A stretch of DNA of 64,000 nucleotides, from contig VYZB01000539.1 of NCBI GenBank assembly GCA_013397455.1, forward strand, positions 435,796 to 499,795, read 5' to 3'. A model generated the notes under the pieces. It searched no databases and was not told where the DNA came from. It saw only the letters and a program-made list of their open reading frames with translations. Position numbers and translations under genes: made by a program. This document shows, one piece after another, positions 23,746 to 37,010 of the stretch. Source of the DNA: Crotophaga sulcirostris. Taxonomy: Eukaryota; Chordata; Aves; Cuculiformes; Crotophagidae. The stretch's first letter is position 1. Each line of letters opens with the position of its first letter.

Positions 23746-26700
23746 TGTTGTTGGTTTCAAAACAAACTAGTTTGGTTTTAATCCTTTTGATGTCATGTCG
23801 ATTTTTCAAAAAAATTAGTGTAAATAGTTGTAACTGAATTCACTTCTTTTTGAATAAACGTATTTATAATAATTTTCCACCCAAAAGTATTAGTACTTAT
23901 GGCAAAAATTGTGGGGTTTTTGTTCATTAAGAGGTTGATTTAAACAAGCTTTATTGAATCCTGTTATGAATATTTATTGCTCTAATACGCTACTTCAGTT
24001 AGTTTCTTGATTTATTTGGATTTAAACCAGCCCTTATAAATTATTTGTGTAAAGATAGATTTGGCATAGGAACTGTAAAATCTGGTGACTAGTTTGTGAA
24101 AATACAGTTCAAAGAAAAGAAATAAAAAGGTGATTAACATTTTACAAAAGTTTGAGGATTTGGTTTAAACGGGCCAAATAGCATTGTTTGAAAAAATGAC
24201 ATGACAGCTAAAATCATAGATTTAATGAAGAGTTCAGTGCTTAGAGCATTCACACACAATTTAAGAAAACCTGATTCAATTTACTTTACTGCCTCAGGAG
24301 ACTTAAGCCTGCAATTTACTGGAGGATATTCTTAAATACCAAGCTGTGGAGTATTGGGGAAAGATAAAACAATTTTCTATGCCTTTTCATTGCATGTCTC
24401 TAGGCATCCTTTGATGTATGGAAGAATGGATTTGAACCTTAACCCTCTGTTTTCAGGTGACTGATCTAAACCAGTCTTTTGCTACAAGCATTGTTTTCTT
24501 CCCCAGCACTCAGTGCTTTATTATTTATAAATTCTATGCAAAGTTCAACCGCCAAAAATGTAGACATTAAAACTTCCTAAATATCTACCCTCCCCTAGGA
24601 AGTTTTCAGGTAGTTAAATCAAACTGTTGGTAAAAATGGGTTCATTCAAAGTCAGGAGATTTTTTTTTCCCAAAAAACATAGTCCTTATTTTGAGAGTGG
24701 TGTGTAAGCTTAGTCTTATACTTTCCTTAGTTTTGATAATAATCTCCAACATGAAATATAACACTCCACTTGGTTTAAAATACTACAATTTGGGTTTTCA
24801 AAGCAGGAAGGACAAGAAAAAACATAAATACATATATTTCTGAGCTACATAAATTGTTGGGATTTGGTAGAAGAGGCTTCTTTTATGTTAAAAATAATTA
24901 ATTTGCTCACCGAGCTCTCATTTGTTCATATCACAGTTCTTGTTCCTTCATTAAGCTTCAACTTATTTTTGATGGCAGGTTTTAGGAGGATAGTGTATCA
25001 TTCCTAGCCTACCACTCATTTCCCATGTGTTAAACCCTGAAGGGAGAGGTAAACTAAATGTTGGGGTACGTGTGGCTCATCAAACTGCAGAGAAATTAGC
25101 TGTGGGAAAGGGAACAACATTCTAATGTGAAGAACAGCTTGAAAATATAAACATTTTCTGTCATCTAATTTCAGGACATTAATCTTCATCATAACTATGA
25201 CAACAGTTTCACATAGTCCTAATTTAAGCATTCTTTCTAATCAAGATACAAATATAATAATGGGTACTACTACTGCCATTATTATTATTATTATTAATTT
25301 ACTTTTTACCTTGAGCTCTGTGATAGACTGTGTGTGCAAAAATATTGCATATGTATCAATGTTCGTTCTTTTTTTACACGTGAAAAGACTGATGTAAAGA
25401 TGATTTGGTCTCTAAAACAGTGGCAAATGTGTATTAGGACTAAAATTTAAGATTATATCCAGTCTTCCTTACTGAGATATAGTACTAATTTTTGGAATTC
25501 CGTAACTGGTAGTCTAGTTGTTCAGATCAGGAACCTGTTGAAATGCAAGACAAAGTCCCTCAAAGGGAGGAATAAACTGCTCTCTGAGCTCTTGGTGGCA
25601 GTCCATTTGTGTCTATTAGGAGCATATACAACAGCGAGACTGATTTAGGGAAAGAAAAGTACCTATAATTAAGAACTTAAGTATTCTATTGAGGTATTTG
25701 TGATTTTTTTTAAGATTTCTGACACAACTAGTAAGTAAAAATAGTCATGCATGCATAATTTTAAACAGTTAAACTTCTGCTGTGGTACTCGAGGAACTGG
25801 TTTGAAGTTTTTTCCTGTTTTTTTTTTTTATTATTTGAAATATCTGGTTCTAATTATCCTTTCCTTACCAAAGAAATAGGTCATCACATTACAATATGAG
25901 GTTACAGGTGTCATAAGCTACCCATCTTTCCACTGTATAAACTCCTATTCTGGACACAAAAGTTAATATAATAAGGACTTGTATTTTATTTTTTTAGATT
26001 TGATGTCATAGGGTTGTTCTTCCAATGTTTCAGAAATTTTCGTAAAACCTATATAATACAGTTGGGATTTGGAATGTTGTTTCTAACTACTTTGAAAGTC
26101 ACATCAAGAATGGACTTACGCTTTTTAAGTACATCTTGTTATACTATAATATACTATACATAGTAAATAAATAATAGTAACACAGTGCAGATGTTGACCT
26201 GTTCATTTTTAAGGAAATATATTTTAATTACACAGTCTATTAATACAAAATAGTTAATTCAGTAATATGACGTAACTCAGTACAATAAAATGTTGAGATC
26301 TAGGAAAAAGTATTAAAATGCTTTTCTACTAATAAATAATCTACCATAAATATTCACTTAAAGATTATAATTCCATTGTAAACTACCTTGCAAGATTTTG
26401 CATTTTCTGTGTATCTGCAGAAGTTGGAGACTTGAAGAACTGGTCTTTTGACTTACAAAATTGTAACATCTTCAATGAATGCATGCCTATTTTTAATAAA
26501 ATCCTTGAATGACATTTTTTTATCTGATCTGACAAAAGTGAATATATTTGCTATTGCCTTGTAAATTCATCTTTATATATTATCTGTCTCTTTATACTTC
26601 TCAGCATAACTGTAAAAGTTACAGCAGTTAATTGTACTGATATATTTTGTATTATTGGGTCTTACTTTGCTGTAATAGAAAAAGTAATGAGTAGATAAGG

Positions 26701-29311
26701 TAGTCCAGGTATGATAACAGCCAAAACCGCTAGGTAAATGAAATACATAAAAAATAATATTTTAAATAATTTGTTATGAAGAGAGTTTTGAAAAAAGTAG
26801 TGTTATAAGAAAGTTTTGTGCATTACATAACTTTAGTTATGTAATTCATGATCAGAGTCTGCCTTACCTTGTATGTAGGTTCTGTATGCTTTTTCAGTAC
26901 TTAGAGCTCGCTTTAGATCATGCATTCCTCTCAATACATGGTTTGATAAATGTGTAGATAGCTTTTGCAAGGACAAATGTAAATTAGTCTTGATGAGAGC
27001 TAATTTATTGTACCCAGGTACAAAGAAACAATTTACTATAGTGAGTGCTTAGAGCTATCTTCTAGTTAGTTTCTTTTTCATATATAATCTTAATTTATTT
27101 AAACTGTTTACCTCAGTAGTTACATTTTACAAAAACGCTTATGAACAACATAAATGTTAAAAATCAGACATATATATTGACACAGAAGTTTTTGCCAGGT
27201 TGGTGTGGGTGTTTTTTCCATTCTTCACTGACATGAAACAAAGCTTCATTGGCTGATATCTTCTATGTATTTCACAAGGTTAATTAGGTAAATACTCTAT
27301 GACCTTTCTCCATGAAGTAAAACTATACACTTTGTATGAAAAATCATATTTCCCAAGGAATCACTGAGGTTTGTTTCCAGCTATGTTCAGGAACCACTGT
27401 TCCCAGATTTATGTCCTAATGTTGGAGGGTTTTTCAACCACAGATGAATGCGGAAAGGGATTTTCCTTAAATTCCCAATCTTTAAATTGAGGATTAAGGG
27501 GAGAAGGAAGTGGTATGCTGTAAAACCTCCTGGGTTATTTAGAAGTGAAAAGTTCCTCCTAAAGATTACTGTAAGTATCCTGGAGTCCTATATTTTGACA
27601 TGAAGGAGTGCATTAGTAGGAGTCAAGAGTTTAGACCCAGAACAATTGTTCAGAACAATACTGACATACTTTGTAGTTATTACCAGTCTCCAGTATTCAC
27701 TCTGATGAGTGGTATGGAAAGAGGCAGCTGCATAAAAGTAGAGAAAGCAGGCAGCAATGTGTCTTCACCTCTTTTTTTTTTTGTCTGCATTGTGGAAAGT
27801 AGTGCAGATTTGAATATTGGCTTCACCTATATATTGTGCACTTTCTGGAATAACAGGTTATCTCACTCATGGCACTGCAAACCTTTCTGTCAAGAACAAA
27901 TGAAACCAAAACCACCAAAAATACCAACAGGAGAATTTCAAATGTATGGAGGGGAGGGGTGAGGGTGGATGGGAAGCAGTCTCCATAAAGCAAATGCCTG
28001 AGATTAAAAATACAGGCTTGTTTCACAAGTGGAGGCAATTATTCATTCTGCAAAGCAAAAAGAGAAGACAATATTTTTCAAAGCTTTCACTGTGCTAAAG
28101 AAACATTACAAAAAGTTATAAGATGAAAGGCTTTTGCTTTATTTTTATTCTAAAAAGGTGTCAGTTTACTGATCCGATTTGTGGAAAGTATAGCTCAGGA
28201 GAAAACAACAAGTAATTAGCAAGCAATCATATTCACAGTTAACAGCCAATGGGACCCAATTAGGCTCATCATAAAAGTAGTGATTTTTGTAGACACTGTA
28301 TTTAAACAATCCATTTTAGCATGGTAAGCATCCACAATACTGAGAACAACTTTGAAAAATAGTATCAATGCACAAGACAATATATTCAGTACTTTTCAAA
28401 GGAAATTTGAAAATGGTTAGTGTTTATGATCAGTTTTAGATTACCTGAAAAAGAATAAAAAACAATCTGTAGGATAAGGATTACATAAAACTAAATGGAA
28501 AAAGTTCTAAACAGATGGTTTATATATCTCCGTTTGATTTGTTCCTTGATAATAGTAAACTTAGTTTAGTAGGTACACCATTTTCATCATAAAATTGAGA
28601 CTGGCAATTAATTTAAACAGAGTATTTCTATAATTTAAAATCTTTATTGTTTTGAAAATTATATATATTTTCACCAGTGACATGCAGTGTTTCATAGGCA
28701 CTCCTTACCCATGCCTCGGAGAGCTCACTGAGTCCATTAAAATGACACAGATAAGGAGAAAATGGAAACAGAGGGCTACAGAAAGAAGCATGAAATGTTA
28801 TATTACTTTATCAGATGAATGTCCTGATACTTTTTCTTGGGGAATGGTGTGTAAGAAAATGAGGAAGCAATAACAGAATAACTAGTTTTGAAGAAGGACA
28901 CTACAGTGCAGACAAACAATTCCATTTGAATGAGAGAGGGGAGGAAACACATAGAGCTTGACAGTAAAAACAGAAGGAGAAATAGAATGAAAGGATGTGT
29001 AGAGTATTCAAGCTACATAGAGACATGTGGTGAAAGACTAGATAGAAGGAGAGAATTAGGAATTACCTGTGTCACTGAGAAAACTTAATTTGGAATTTAG
29101 GAAGAGAAGAGATACTGAAAAAAACTCAAGAGGAGGATGTGTACAGAAGGGGCCTGGTCATGGAGACAGGAAGAGAAGAACATTGTGGCTGTGAATATTG
29201 CTGTCTTTCATATGATGGGCAGATAGAATTGTGAGGCGACAGGTAAAAAAGACAGGTTCTGAAAAGGCAGTGTTAGAACAGGAAATGTAGAGAAAAAAGG
29301 TGAAGGTGAAG
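23746..29311. other. 5.6 kb without recognised genes; short ATT microsatellite
   Basis: Strongly AT-rich. An (ATT)n run lies at 25278-25296. No coding, RNA or transposon signature was found. Confidence 0.6.
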
Positions 29312-29479
29312 ATGTGGTGGAGTTGCTGTCCCTGGAGGTGTTTAAAAGGAGATTGGATGAGGCACTTAGTGCCGCTGTTTAGATGATGGGTTGGTGTTGG
29401 TGTTGGGTTATAGGTTGGACTCGATGATCTCAAAGGTCCTTTCCAACCTTGTAATACTGTGACACTGTGATACTGTGAA
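29312..29479 (+). mobile_element. CR1 LINE 3' end, ACTGTGAT-tail subfamily
   Basis: CTGTCCCTGGAGGTGTTTAA, GGTTGGACTCGATGATCTCA and three ACTGTGA(C/T)-type tail units at about 29455-29478. Same subfamily as 651-1128 and 36482-37010. Confidence 0.95.
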
Positions 29480-30808
29480 CTATAAAAATCTGAATTTAAG
29501 GAGATAAAAAACCAACGTTGTTTCTATAGTTTTGATTATCGGAAGCAAACCAATTTTTTTTCAATATGAATCAGTAAAAATTCAGTGTGAAAACTTACAG
29601 ACATTTTATGAAAGTATCCTATTACTTTGTTAACCTTATGACTCTGATGCTGAGTTCTTTGGAGCATTTGCTCATGTTTATTTTCCTTTACCTATTCAGC
29701 TAATTTCATTAAAGTACACAGATGGAATTTTCCTTTTTAGTAGTTAATATTACAGCCAAATTGAGCTATAGGAGAGGTACGGAAACTTTTTTTTTTCCTG
29801 AAAGTTCCTTTAACTTCTACAGTTATCAATCAGCTTGGCATTCATGTGTATCAGCACCTGATAGCTCAGACCAGCCTAAGGTAGCAGTTCTATCTGAGTA
29901 GCAGAGAGAAGACCTGGCGAGGCCTGTTAGTTGTTAATGTAGTGCTATTAGCTGTAGATTGAACAGCATCTGTCATCTTATATTTGGCAACATCTCATTT
30001 ACGTACTCAGTCAAACTCAGTGTAAACAAAAGTGAAGACCACTAGAAGAAATCAGTAATCTGCAACTGAGGAAGAAAATTAGGCTCACCTGGACCCTAAA
30101 GTTCCTGCAAGAGAGAAATTTCTGGTTTGAAAGTTGTGGTAAAAAGATACATAATTCTGAGCATCAGGGAAGAAAGAGGGCTGTTTGCCTTGTCTGTTTG
30201 TCAGCTCCCTGCTGAGACAATTAGAGCCTCCAGAAGAAAAGTGTCTCCTCAGTGAGCACAAAGTAGAGGGCAGGTTGAGGTGGGGAGTGGGACTGACACA
30301 AGAAGGAGCAAATGTGAGCAAAGACTACTGAGAAAAGCAGGGTGCAAACACAGCCCAGGACTCAGAGACGATAGACAGGAAACCTGAAATAGCCCCCAGA
30401 AGGCTGCATGACTTAAAGCCACTAAGAACAATATTATCATATTACTCTTCTTGAAAAAGCTGAATGTCAGCTCTATGAAAAAAAAATAAACACATAAATA
30501 GAAAACTTTGTATATCACTCAAAAAAAATTTTTGTCTCACTTACTTTCGCTTTGGTGTCCCCCCCTCACCCAAGGACATAAAGTCTGTAGTCTTCAGCTC
30601 TTGAATTTTGCTGCTGTATTCAAATTATTATACAATTACAATGGTGGGAAAGAGCTCCAGGAAAAGACATATATTAGGTCTCACACACACACACACAAAA
30701 ATAAGTCTAACCCTGTAGCTTGGGAAACAAGAGTGTCAGGGAAGGAACAAAGTGTTGGCTAGTGAATATGTTTTAACCTGTCACTGCGAGACAACGTTCA
30801 ACTCCTAT
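29480..30808. other. No gene; short CA run
   Basis: A (CA)n tract lies at 30682-30696. The rest is unremarkable AT-rich DNA. Confidence 0.6.
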
Positions 30809-31200
30809 CGCTTCACTTAGTGTGAGTGGACATGTTTTCAAATATAGACATTTTCTTACGATCGGTCAGAAAATGCCAATTTGTGAGAGCGAACAGCAAG
30901 TTAATATCAAGATTCTTGTGAAACTGAAGATATCAGTCATGGAAATTTTTCAGCTATTGACTGAGGCTTACGGTGAAGAGATCCTAAAGATCAAGTCACT
31001 GCTCAAAAGAACTCATTTTTTGTTTGTAGAAGATGTGAAAGCATAAACAATGGAGATCCACTATATCCTTTCAGAAAGTGACCTGCAAAATTGCTTTGAA
31101 CTTTGGTAGCATCTTATGAAGCTATGTGTCAACTCAGAAGGGAACTAATTTGAAGATGATCATAGTTGATTTCCTTAATTTCTTAAATAAAAGGAGTCAC
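30809..31200 (+). mobile_element. Mariner-family DNA transposon relic, internally deleted
   Basis: Two pieces of a mariner transposase lie close together: the N-terminal helix-turn-helix region at 30862-31040 and a C-terminal end at 31089-31172. In a full mariner these are separated by roughly 250 residues including the catalytic DD34D triad, so the centre is missing. I could not find matching terminal inverted repeats; the outer limits are approximate. Confidence 0.7.
30862..31172 (+). pseudogene. Mariner transposase remnant (N- and C-terminal parts)
   Basis: An open frame (30822-31046) contains SEQQVNIKILVKLKIS followed by EIFQLLTEAYGEE, matching the first helix-turn-helix of mariner transposases, where family members read EQR.NIKF.VKL.KS..E....L..AYG. 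At 31089 the translation reads NCFELW, stop, HLMKLCVNSEGN, stop, FEDD, matching the transposase C-terminus (RW..C....G.YFEGD). The DDE-type catalytic core that cuts and joins DNA is absent, so the piece is dead. It is the only cut-and-paste transposon I recognise in the window. Confidence 0.75.
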
Positions 31201-32443
31201 AGGCACAGTCTTGATGGGGGTTTTTTGTGTGTTAGACCTTGTATGTTACTTGAAAACTTAATTGCTTTCCATATCTGATATCTGGAAGGGGTGTCAATAA
31301 ATGTGTCAATATCTGCTTTTTACTTAACTGTTCACTAACAGTTCAGTAAAAAAAAACAGTTACCTGACTAGATATATCTCTGAGTTAAATACTGTATCTG
31401 TTCTTATGCAAAGGAATCCTTCAGTAAAATTTGCACTGTTTTAGAGCAAGGTGTTTCTTCTTTTATTAGTTACTCCTGCAGCAATACAGCTGATATGCCT
31501 TCCCCACTGATCAGCAGTTCAGTTGATCCATCCAGAGAAAGAAAATAATTCTGAGACTAGTGTTGAAAGCAGTAAAGTAAGGAAATATTTCATTTTTAAT
31601 GCTATCAATTTGCTTTGCTACCCATGCAAAAGCATGGAAGGCTGTTTAAATTATGTTAATCTTAACTTACTTTCAAAAGAAAGGAAAAAATTAAAAAAAA
31701 TAATGCTTTCCTCTTTGGACTCACTAACCATCTTTACTAGACTAAGTTCATATCTCATGATGTTACCTGTTGAAAAGTTAAATTGCATGCAATTCTATTG
31801 CATGCCCAATTAGATAAGCAGTTTTCTGTGGTGGTTGTGATAGTCTCATCATTTTGAAAATGAAGTGTTAAGAATCAATATAAGACAAATACAAAATGGA
31901 ACAACGAAATATGATTTAGCTATCTATTTCTTTTCCTTACAAGTTCATTCCTAGTTTATGCCCTTACAAAGCAATATTTTGAAATGGCATTAACAAAATG
32001 GTGTGAGAAGATATTTTTAAAAATGACTCAAAACTACATCTAAGTTACAGACCATTTTCCCTGAGAACTCTCCCGATAAATGCATTGCAACCAAGTGGAA
32101 AACATTTTCCTTTTCCTGCTGTGATTGCACATTTGTACTCTTGAGTGCAGACACATGTATTTGCGATTTCTTCCTGACAGCTTGATTAACCTTGAAAAGT
32201 TACAAAATGAAAAAAAAAGAACTTTGATAGTTAACTTTCCAAATACGCTTGCAAAAAAAACCCCCTCAAAATCTAACAGTCTATAAATAGCTGCTAATAG
32301 ATTTATTATTTTTGTATTCTTCCTGTTATTTAATGTATACAACATCACTTTGCAAAAAGAATAATGTCAAAATAAGAGAGTTTGAGGTATACAGAGGTAC
32401 ACAGAACTTGTATATTGTTCATTTTACTGGATGTAGGCATCAA
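31201..32443. other. No gene recognised
   Basis: AT-rich. Nothing beyond short random frames. Confidence 0.6.
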
Positions 32444-33123
32444 TGTGTTGGCAGCAGGGACTGCAAGGGTGACTTCAGCAAGAAAAGCCCAGGGGCTCTC
32501 TGTGCCAGACACAGCCAGGTCCAGCTGGCTCCAACAAACCCAGCACAAGGCACAAATGAGCCCCTTAGCCATGATTGTGGCTTCACAGGGAAAATGTATT
32601 TAAGAAGGGGAGAAAAAGGAGGGGGGTGTGGGGGGAAGAGATGCTTCAGGTGATGAAGCAGAGATTGTCCCACAGCCCATTGAAAAGACCATGGTGGAGC
32701 AGATAGATATTTCCTGAAGGAACTGCAGCCCAAGAAGGACCCATGTTGGAGCAGAGGCAAAGATTGAGATGGAAGGAGCATTAGAAAGGAACTGCTAAGG
32801 GCTGACCACAACCTCCCCTAACCACCTCTATGTGCCACTCAGCAGGGTAGGGACGAAGTAGCGAAGTCAGGAATGAAGGAAAGAAGTTGAGTTTAGGAAG
32901 AAGGGTTGTCTTTTCTTTTTTTTTCTCAGTACTCAGTACTTTAATTTGAAAAAAAAAAAAAGAAATTAGTTTTCCTAAAGTTGAGTTTTTATGCTTGTGA
33001 TGGTAATTGGTAAGTGATTTCCCATGAGGTTTTTCATCTTATTTTCTCTTCCTGTTCTTTGCAGGAGGGGAATGAGAGATCATCTGAGTTGTCATCTGGC
33101 CGTTGGCCCAGGTTAACCCACCA
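32444..33123 (+). mobile_element. LTR of an avian endogenous retrovirus, family B, plus strand (solo)
   Basis: Same family as the minus-strand LTR at 16616-17670. It starts TGTGTTGGCAG and has a TATA-like GTATTTAAGAAGG at 32596-32608. Next come GAAAAGACCATGGTGGAGCA and GGACCCATGTTGGAGCAGAG from the repeated section. Near the end lie GTGATGGTAATTGGTAAGTG at 32997-33016 and CCCAGGTTAACCCACCA. At about 680 bases it is shorter than the 1,055-base copy, mainly through loss within the repeated section and U5. No internal retroviral sequence or second LTR follows. Frames inside it are not genes. Confidence 0.8.
32596..32608 (+). promoter_or_regulatory. TATA-like site of LTR family B (plus)
   Basis: GTATTTAAGAAGG, the usual core-promoter position for this LTR type. 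Activity is not shown. Confidence 0.5.
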
Positions 33124-36100
33124 TAGCTGGGAACCAAGACATCCTTGGTACAGGTGCCTACTATTAATAAAAAGAAAAATATATTCTAGAATTTTTTTAT
33201 TTTTTTTATTATTAACATTTATTCATACAATATTCAACAGCGATAAAGTGATAGAATGCATAGACAAAACAATGAAGCACATCATCAACTACTTAAACTA
33301 GTAATAGTAAAATGCAGTGTCTTAAATTTCTGTATTTCTAGGAATTTTTACTTTGATAATATATAAATGAGCTGTATTGTGCTAGGATTAAAAAGACTAT
33401 ATCAAAGCAAATTGCAATCTAAATATAAAAGGAAGATGAGGGAGGAAAGCTTAAACAACATCAAATCAACAAGATACTGTACTGAAGTGTTCAAATCAAA
33501 GTAAATAACAATAATTATGTTCCTTCTACAGTCAATTAGTTGATTAGCTTAATGAAATGCATGTACATGAAACAGGAAAGATTATGTAGGCTCCTATGAA
33601 ACCAGAGTAGAAATACATATTTAAATGTAAATGAAATGAATGTGAGAAAGATGCAAAATCTCAGTCTTCAGAGCAGAAGATGAAGACTTCAAATATTAAT
33701 TTTGACTTCCATTAGAAAAACAAATAAATACTTTATTTAAAAGTTACAGAATAATATTTGATAAAAATCCTTGAGTAGGTGACAATTACAGAATTTTCAG
33801 AAGATTTTACCAGCTGTAGGCAAGTTTATTCCATGACCAATTTGATTTCTCCCCTCTCAACTGTAATGTTGTCCATGACTAGATTGTCCTATTTTGAATA
33901 CTTAATAGAGGGGTTTGATCTTTTTCTGCATATGAATGGCTAAAAAATGTTGATACTATTCTTACATTGGAAAAGTCACATGTTGAGTGGTATTTCTTTA
34001 TAATCACTGGCTTAAACAGAAGTAAATTAGGCCCTAAACTCATTTTCTGTCTACATAGAAATTGAACTATATTATTGAATACTGCCTGTTCAGCTTTCTC
34101 CTTTGAAAAACAGTGGCACTGCAGCCAAACAGATTTTAAGAGGAAACATTTTTTAAGAGGAAACATTAATAAAAGTGCTATATTAATGCATGCAAGGATG
34201 TGGGATGAATTCTTACAGCAACATCTACACTTTTCGGTGTTGGCCTGAGCAGAGTAGAAAGAATAACTTCAGCCTATTCCCTTCTTGACTCAGCTATAGC
34301 TGTTATTTAATTGTCTATGGATACTGATGGTGTTATCGCCTAACAAGCCCGTGTAACAGATGTTCCCTACGTTTTCTGACAACAAAGTAGTAGTCCAGGT
34401 ATTTACGGACTGAATTTATTGTGTGAACCATTAGCTTAATGTTACCCAATGCACACCTGAGGAATGTGATTGTGGTGCACTATAATTTTCTAAACAGAGG
34501 TGCTTAAAGGTATTTAAGTACTTTACTGCCGTTTATTTTCTAATCTTAATTAAATTAACAATTAATAAAAAAATTAGATGCCAAAAAGACACAGTTTCTT
34601 TTGTAGTGCAATCTTATTAGTGGCACAGAAAAAAAAAATCACAAGAAAAATTGTCAGTTGCGCAAGGGTTGTAACAAATATATATGTGTCGAGGGGGGGA
34701 CCTAAACAAAACACAAATGCCTCTGTTTCAGTAGTTAGGACACAGGCATAGAAAAAAACTCAATTACCTAGAATGCATGTGCATCAAGGACTTTTTAATG
34801 TATCAAAATTTGTGAAAGCCTGAGGCTCCAGCACAGCTGACCGAAACCAGTTATCATCGTCATATAACTCATCTATTCTTTATGAAGTTGATTTCAAACT
34901 GAGGGCAATAGGAAATAGAAGAGTACGTACTTTTTCATTCTGAATTATTAGCTGCAAATATTTATGGGCACACACCGAAAACTGTGATGTGGGTTAAGTA
35001 AAAAATTTTATTCCAAGATTAAGTTTAAATTTTGTGAAGGATTAGAGCAATTTTTAAATAAAAAAAATAAAGAGAACAACTTTTTTCTGATTAACAATTA
35101 ACTGTTTCCATCATGTGATAGAAAATCCGTCTTCACCCAGCTCAGATGAAAGAAATTCTGATCAGTACCTCTCAATTTTGAATTTAGCTCTAATTTCAAA
35201 ACATGTTCTATCCCAACACAGTATAGATAGAAATAAATATTTCTGTTAATCTAGTGATTTGCTGTACCTTCCTTTATTTCTAAACTTCTTATGCATCTGT
35301 ACCCATATTTCCTTATTTGTGAGTTGCCTTCATTTTTTTCTAAATTATCATGGGGGTGTGGGTTCTTTAGTCTTGATACAGAAATACTTAAGTGTTTCTT
35401 GTATAGTATGTACGATTACCTTCTTTTATAGAACGTATGTAAAACACGAGGCCCACTCTCTGCTGGAGATCAGGAAGAAATATGTAAGAGCAACGTATAT
35501 GATTACTTACACCTTAGCTTTGGGAGATTTGTCTGTTCACTCTGAAATCTGTTGCTAAGGAAAAAGTAAGAGGGCTCAGTGAATATATTCATGAAGTACA
35601 CAGTGTGCCCCTGTGATAGCTTCTGTAAAAGTTACCTTTTTTAATAGAAAGATGTATCTTTGGATTATATGCTGTCAAGTTAGAACAAACGTATGGAAAA
35701 AACATTTGGGAAAAACTACTGCTATGTATACTCATTAGATCACTTTTAATACAAGGAATTTTATATTCTAGGGTCAAGAATATAAAAAAAAAAATCCACT
35801 CAATTTGTCATTTAGGAAATGTTTGAGCTAATTTTCTTAAGTGCTCAGCACAATAAATGTCCTGCTGAATCATCAGATGATTTTTACAGAGTAAAACTGA
35901 ACAATGGAAATTCAATTATAAAAAATATGTTTCTGCTTAGTGGATCTCAAAGTTTCCAGAGCTTCATTAAAAGAAAACAGTCACTTATTTAGTCTGAAGA
36001 TTATTAATGATTTGATTCATATTTATCTTGGTATATAGCTAACAAAAAGGCACATACAGGTAAGAAACTAATAATATGACTTCCTCTGAGATTTTAGTGT

Positions 36101-36201
36101 CTGACTTTTTTAGATTGCAAATTTTAGTTTGATATACGAAGGAGATGAAGGTTTTACCCTTTCAATAACTTTACGCAACTGAGGAACAAAAAGGGGAAAT
36201 C
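33124..36201. other. 3.1 kb without recognised genes
   Basis: AT-rich. Contains an exact 17-base tandem duplication at 34134-34167. No protein family recognised. Confidence 0.6.
34134..34167. repeat. Exact 17-base tandem duplication
   Basis: TTTTAAGAGGAAACATT occurs twice head to tail with no difference. Confidence 0.95.
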
Positions 36202-36430
36202 AAAGAATCATAGTATGGTTTGGTTTGGAAAGGATCTTTAAAGTTCTTCTAGTTCCAATGCCCCTGCCATAGGTTAGGGTATCTTCCAGTAGGTAAGGCT
36301 ACTCAAAGACTCACCTTGGACACATTCCAACAACAGGACATCCACCGATTCTCTAGGCAACCTGTTCCAGAATCTCACTACCCTCATCACAAAAAAGTTC
36401 TTCCCTATATCTAATTTAAATCTATCCTAA
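36202..36430 (-). mobile_element. CR1 LINE 3' end, older Y-like subfamily
   Basis: Plus-strand AGAATCATAGTATGGTTTGG, CCAATGCCCCTGCCATAGGT, GGCAACCTGTTCCAGAATCT and TTCTTCCCTATATCTAA are the reverse of a CR1 3' end. Same type as the copy at 63819. Confidence 0.95.
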
Positions 36431-36481
36431 TACTTGCATGAAGATATTACTATACAGAAAATTGACTTTAATTTCATACAG

Positions 36482-37010
36482 TATCGCAGCATCACAGTAT
36501 TACAAGGTTAGAAAGGACCTCTGAGATCATCGAGTCCAACCTATAACCCAACACTAACACCAACCCATCATCTAAACCATGGCACTGNNNNNNNNNNNNN
36601 NNNNNNNNNNNNNNNNNNNNNNNNNNNNNNNNNNNNNNNNNNNNNNNNNNNNNNNNNNNNNNNNNNNNNNNNNNNNNNNNNNNNNNNNNNNNNNNNNNNN
36701 NNNNNNNNNNNNNNNNNNNNNNNNNNNNNNNNNNNNNNNNNNNNNNNNNNNNNNNNNNNNNNNNNNNNNNNNNNNNNNNNNNNNNNNNNNNNNNNNNNNN
36801 NNNNNNNNNNNNNNNNNNNNNNNNNNNNNNNNNNNNNNNNNNNNNNNCGCTGCTCACAGGGCTTGTTCTCCAGCCCCTTCACCATCTTCGTTGCTCTCCT
36901 CTGGACACACTCCAGTATCTTCACATCTTTCTCAAACTGAGGGGCCCAGAACTGCACACAGTACTCAAGATGTAGCCTAACCAGTGCCAAGTATAAGGGG
37001 ATGATAAGTT
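36482..37010 (-). mobile_element. CR1 LINE, ACTGTGAT-tail subfamily, holding an assembly gap
   Basis: Plus-strand CATCACAGTATTACAAGGTT and ATCATCGAGTCCAACCTATA mark the 3' end on the minus strand. Beyond the N run, GTTCTCCAGCCCCTTCACCA and CACACTCCAGTATCTTCACA are the reverse of the [12 protein letters not shown] and KDVKILE coding part, reaching [14 protein letters not shown] at the 5' side. Truncation is near 37010. Only 55 bases separate its tail from the neighbouring older CR1 at 36202. Confidence 0.95.
36588..36847. other. Assembly gap of 260 N
   Basis: Unknown bases inside a CR1. By alignment to the copy at 651, the missing piece should match 732-1025 there, about 294 bases. Confidence 1.

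Noticed and set aside
32312..32811. Overlapping frames of 73-123 codons on both strands
   Set aside because: Inside or across the edge of the family B LTR at 32444; explained by its composition.
34200..34500. Slightly GC-richer patch as a possible DNA transposon
   Set aside because: No terminal inverted repeats or transposase residues could be seen.
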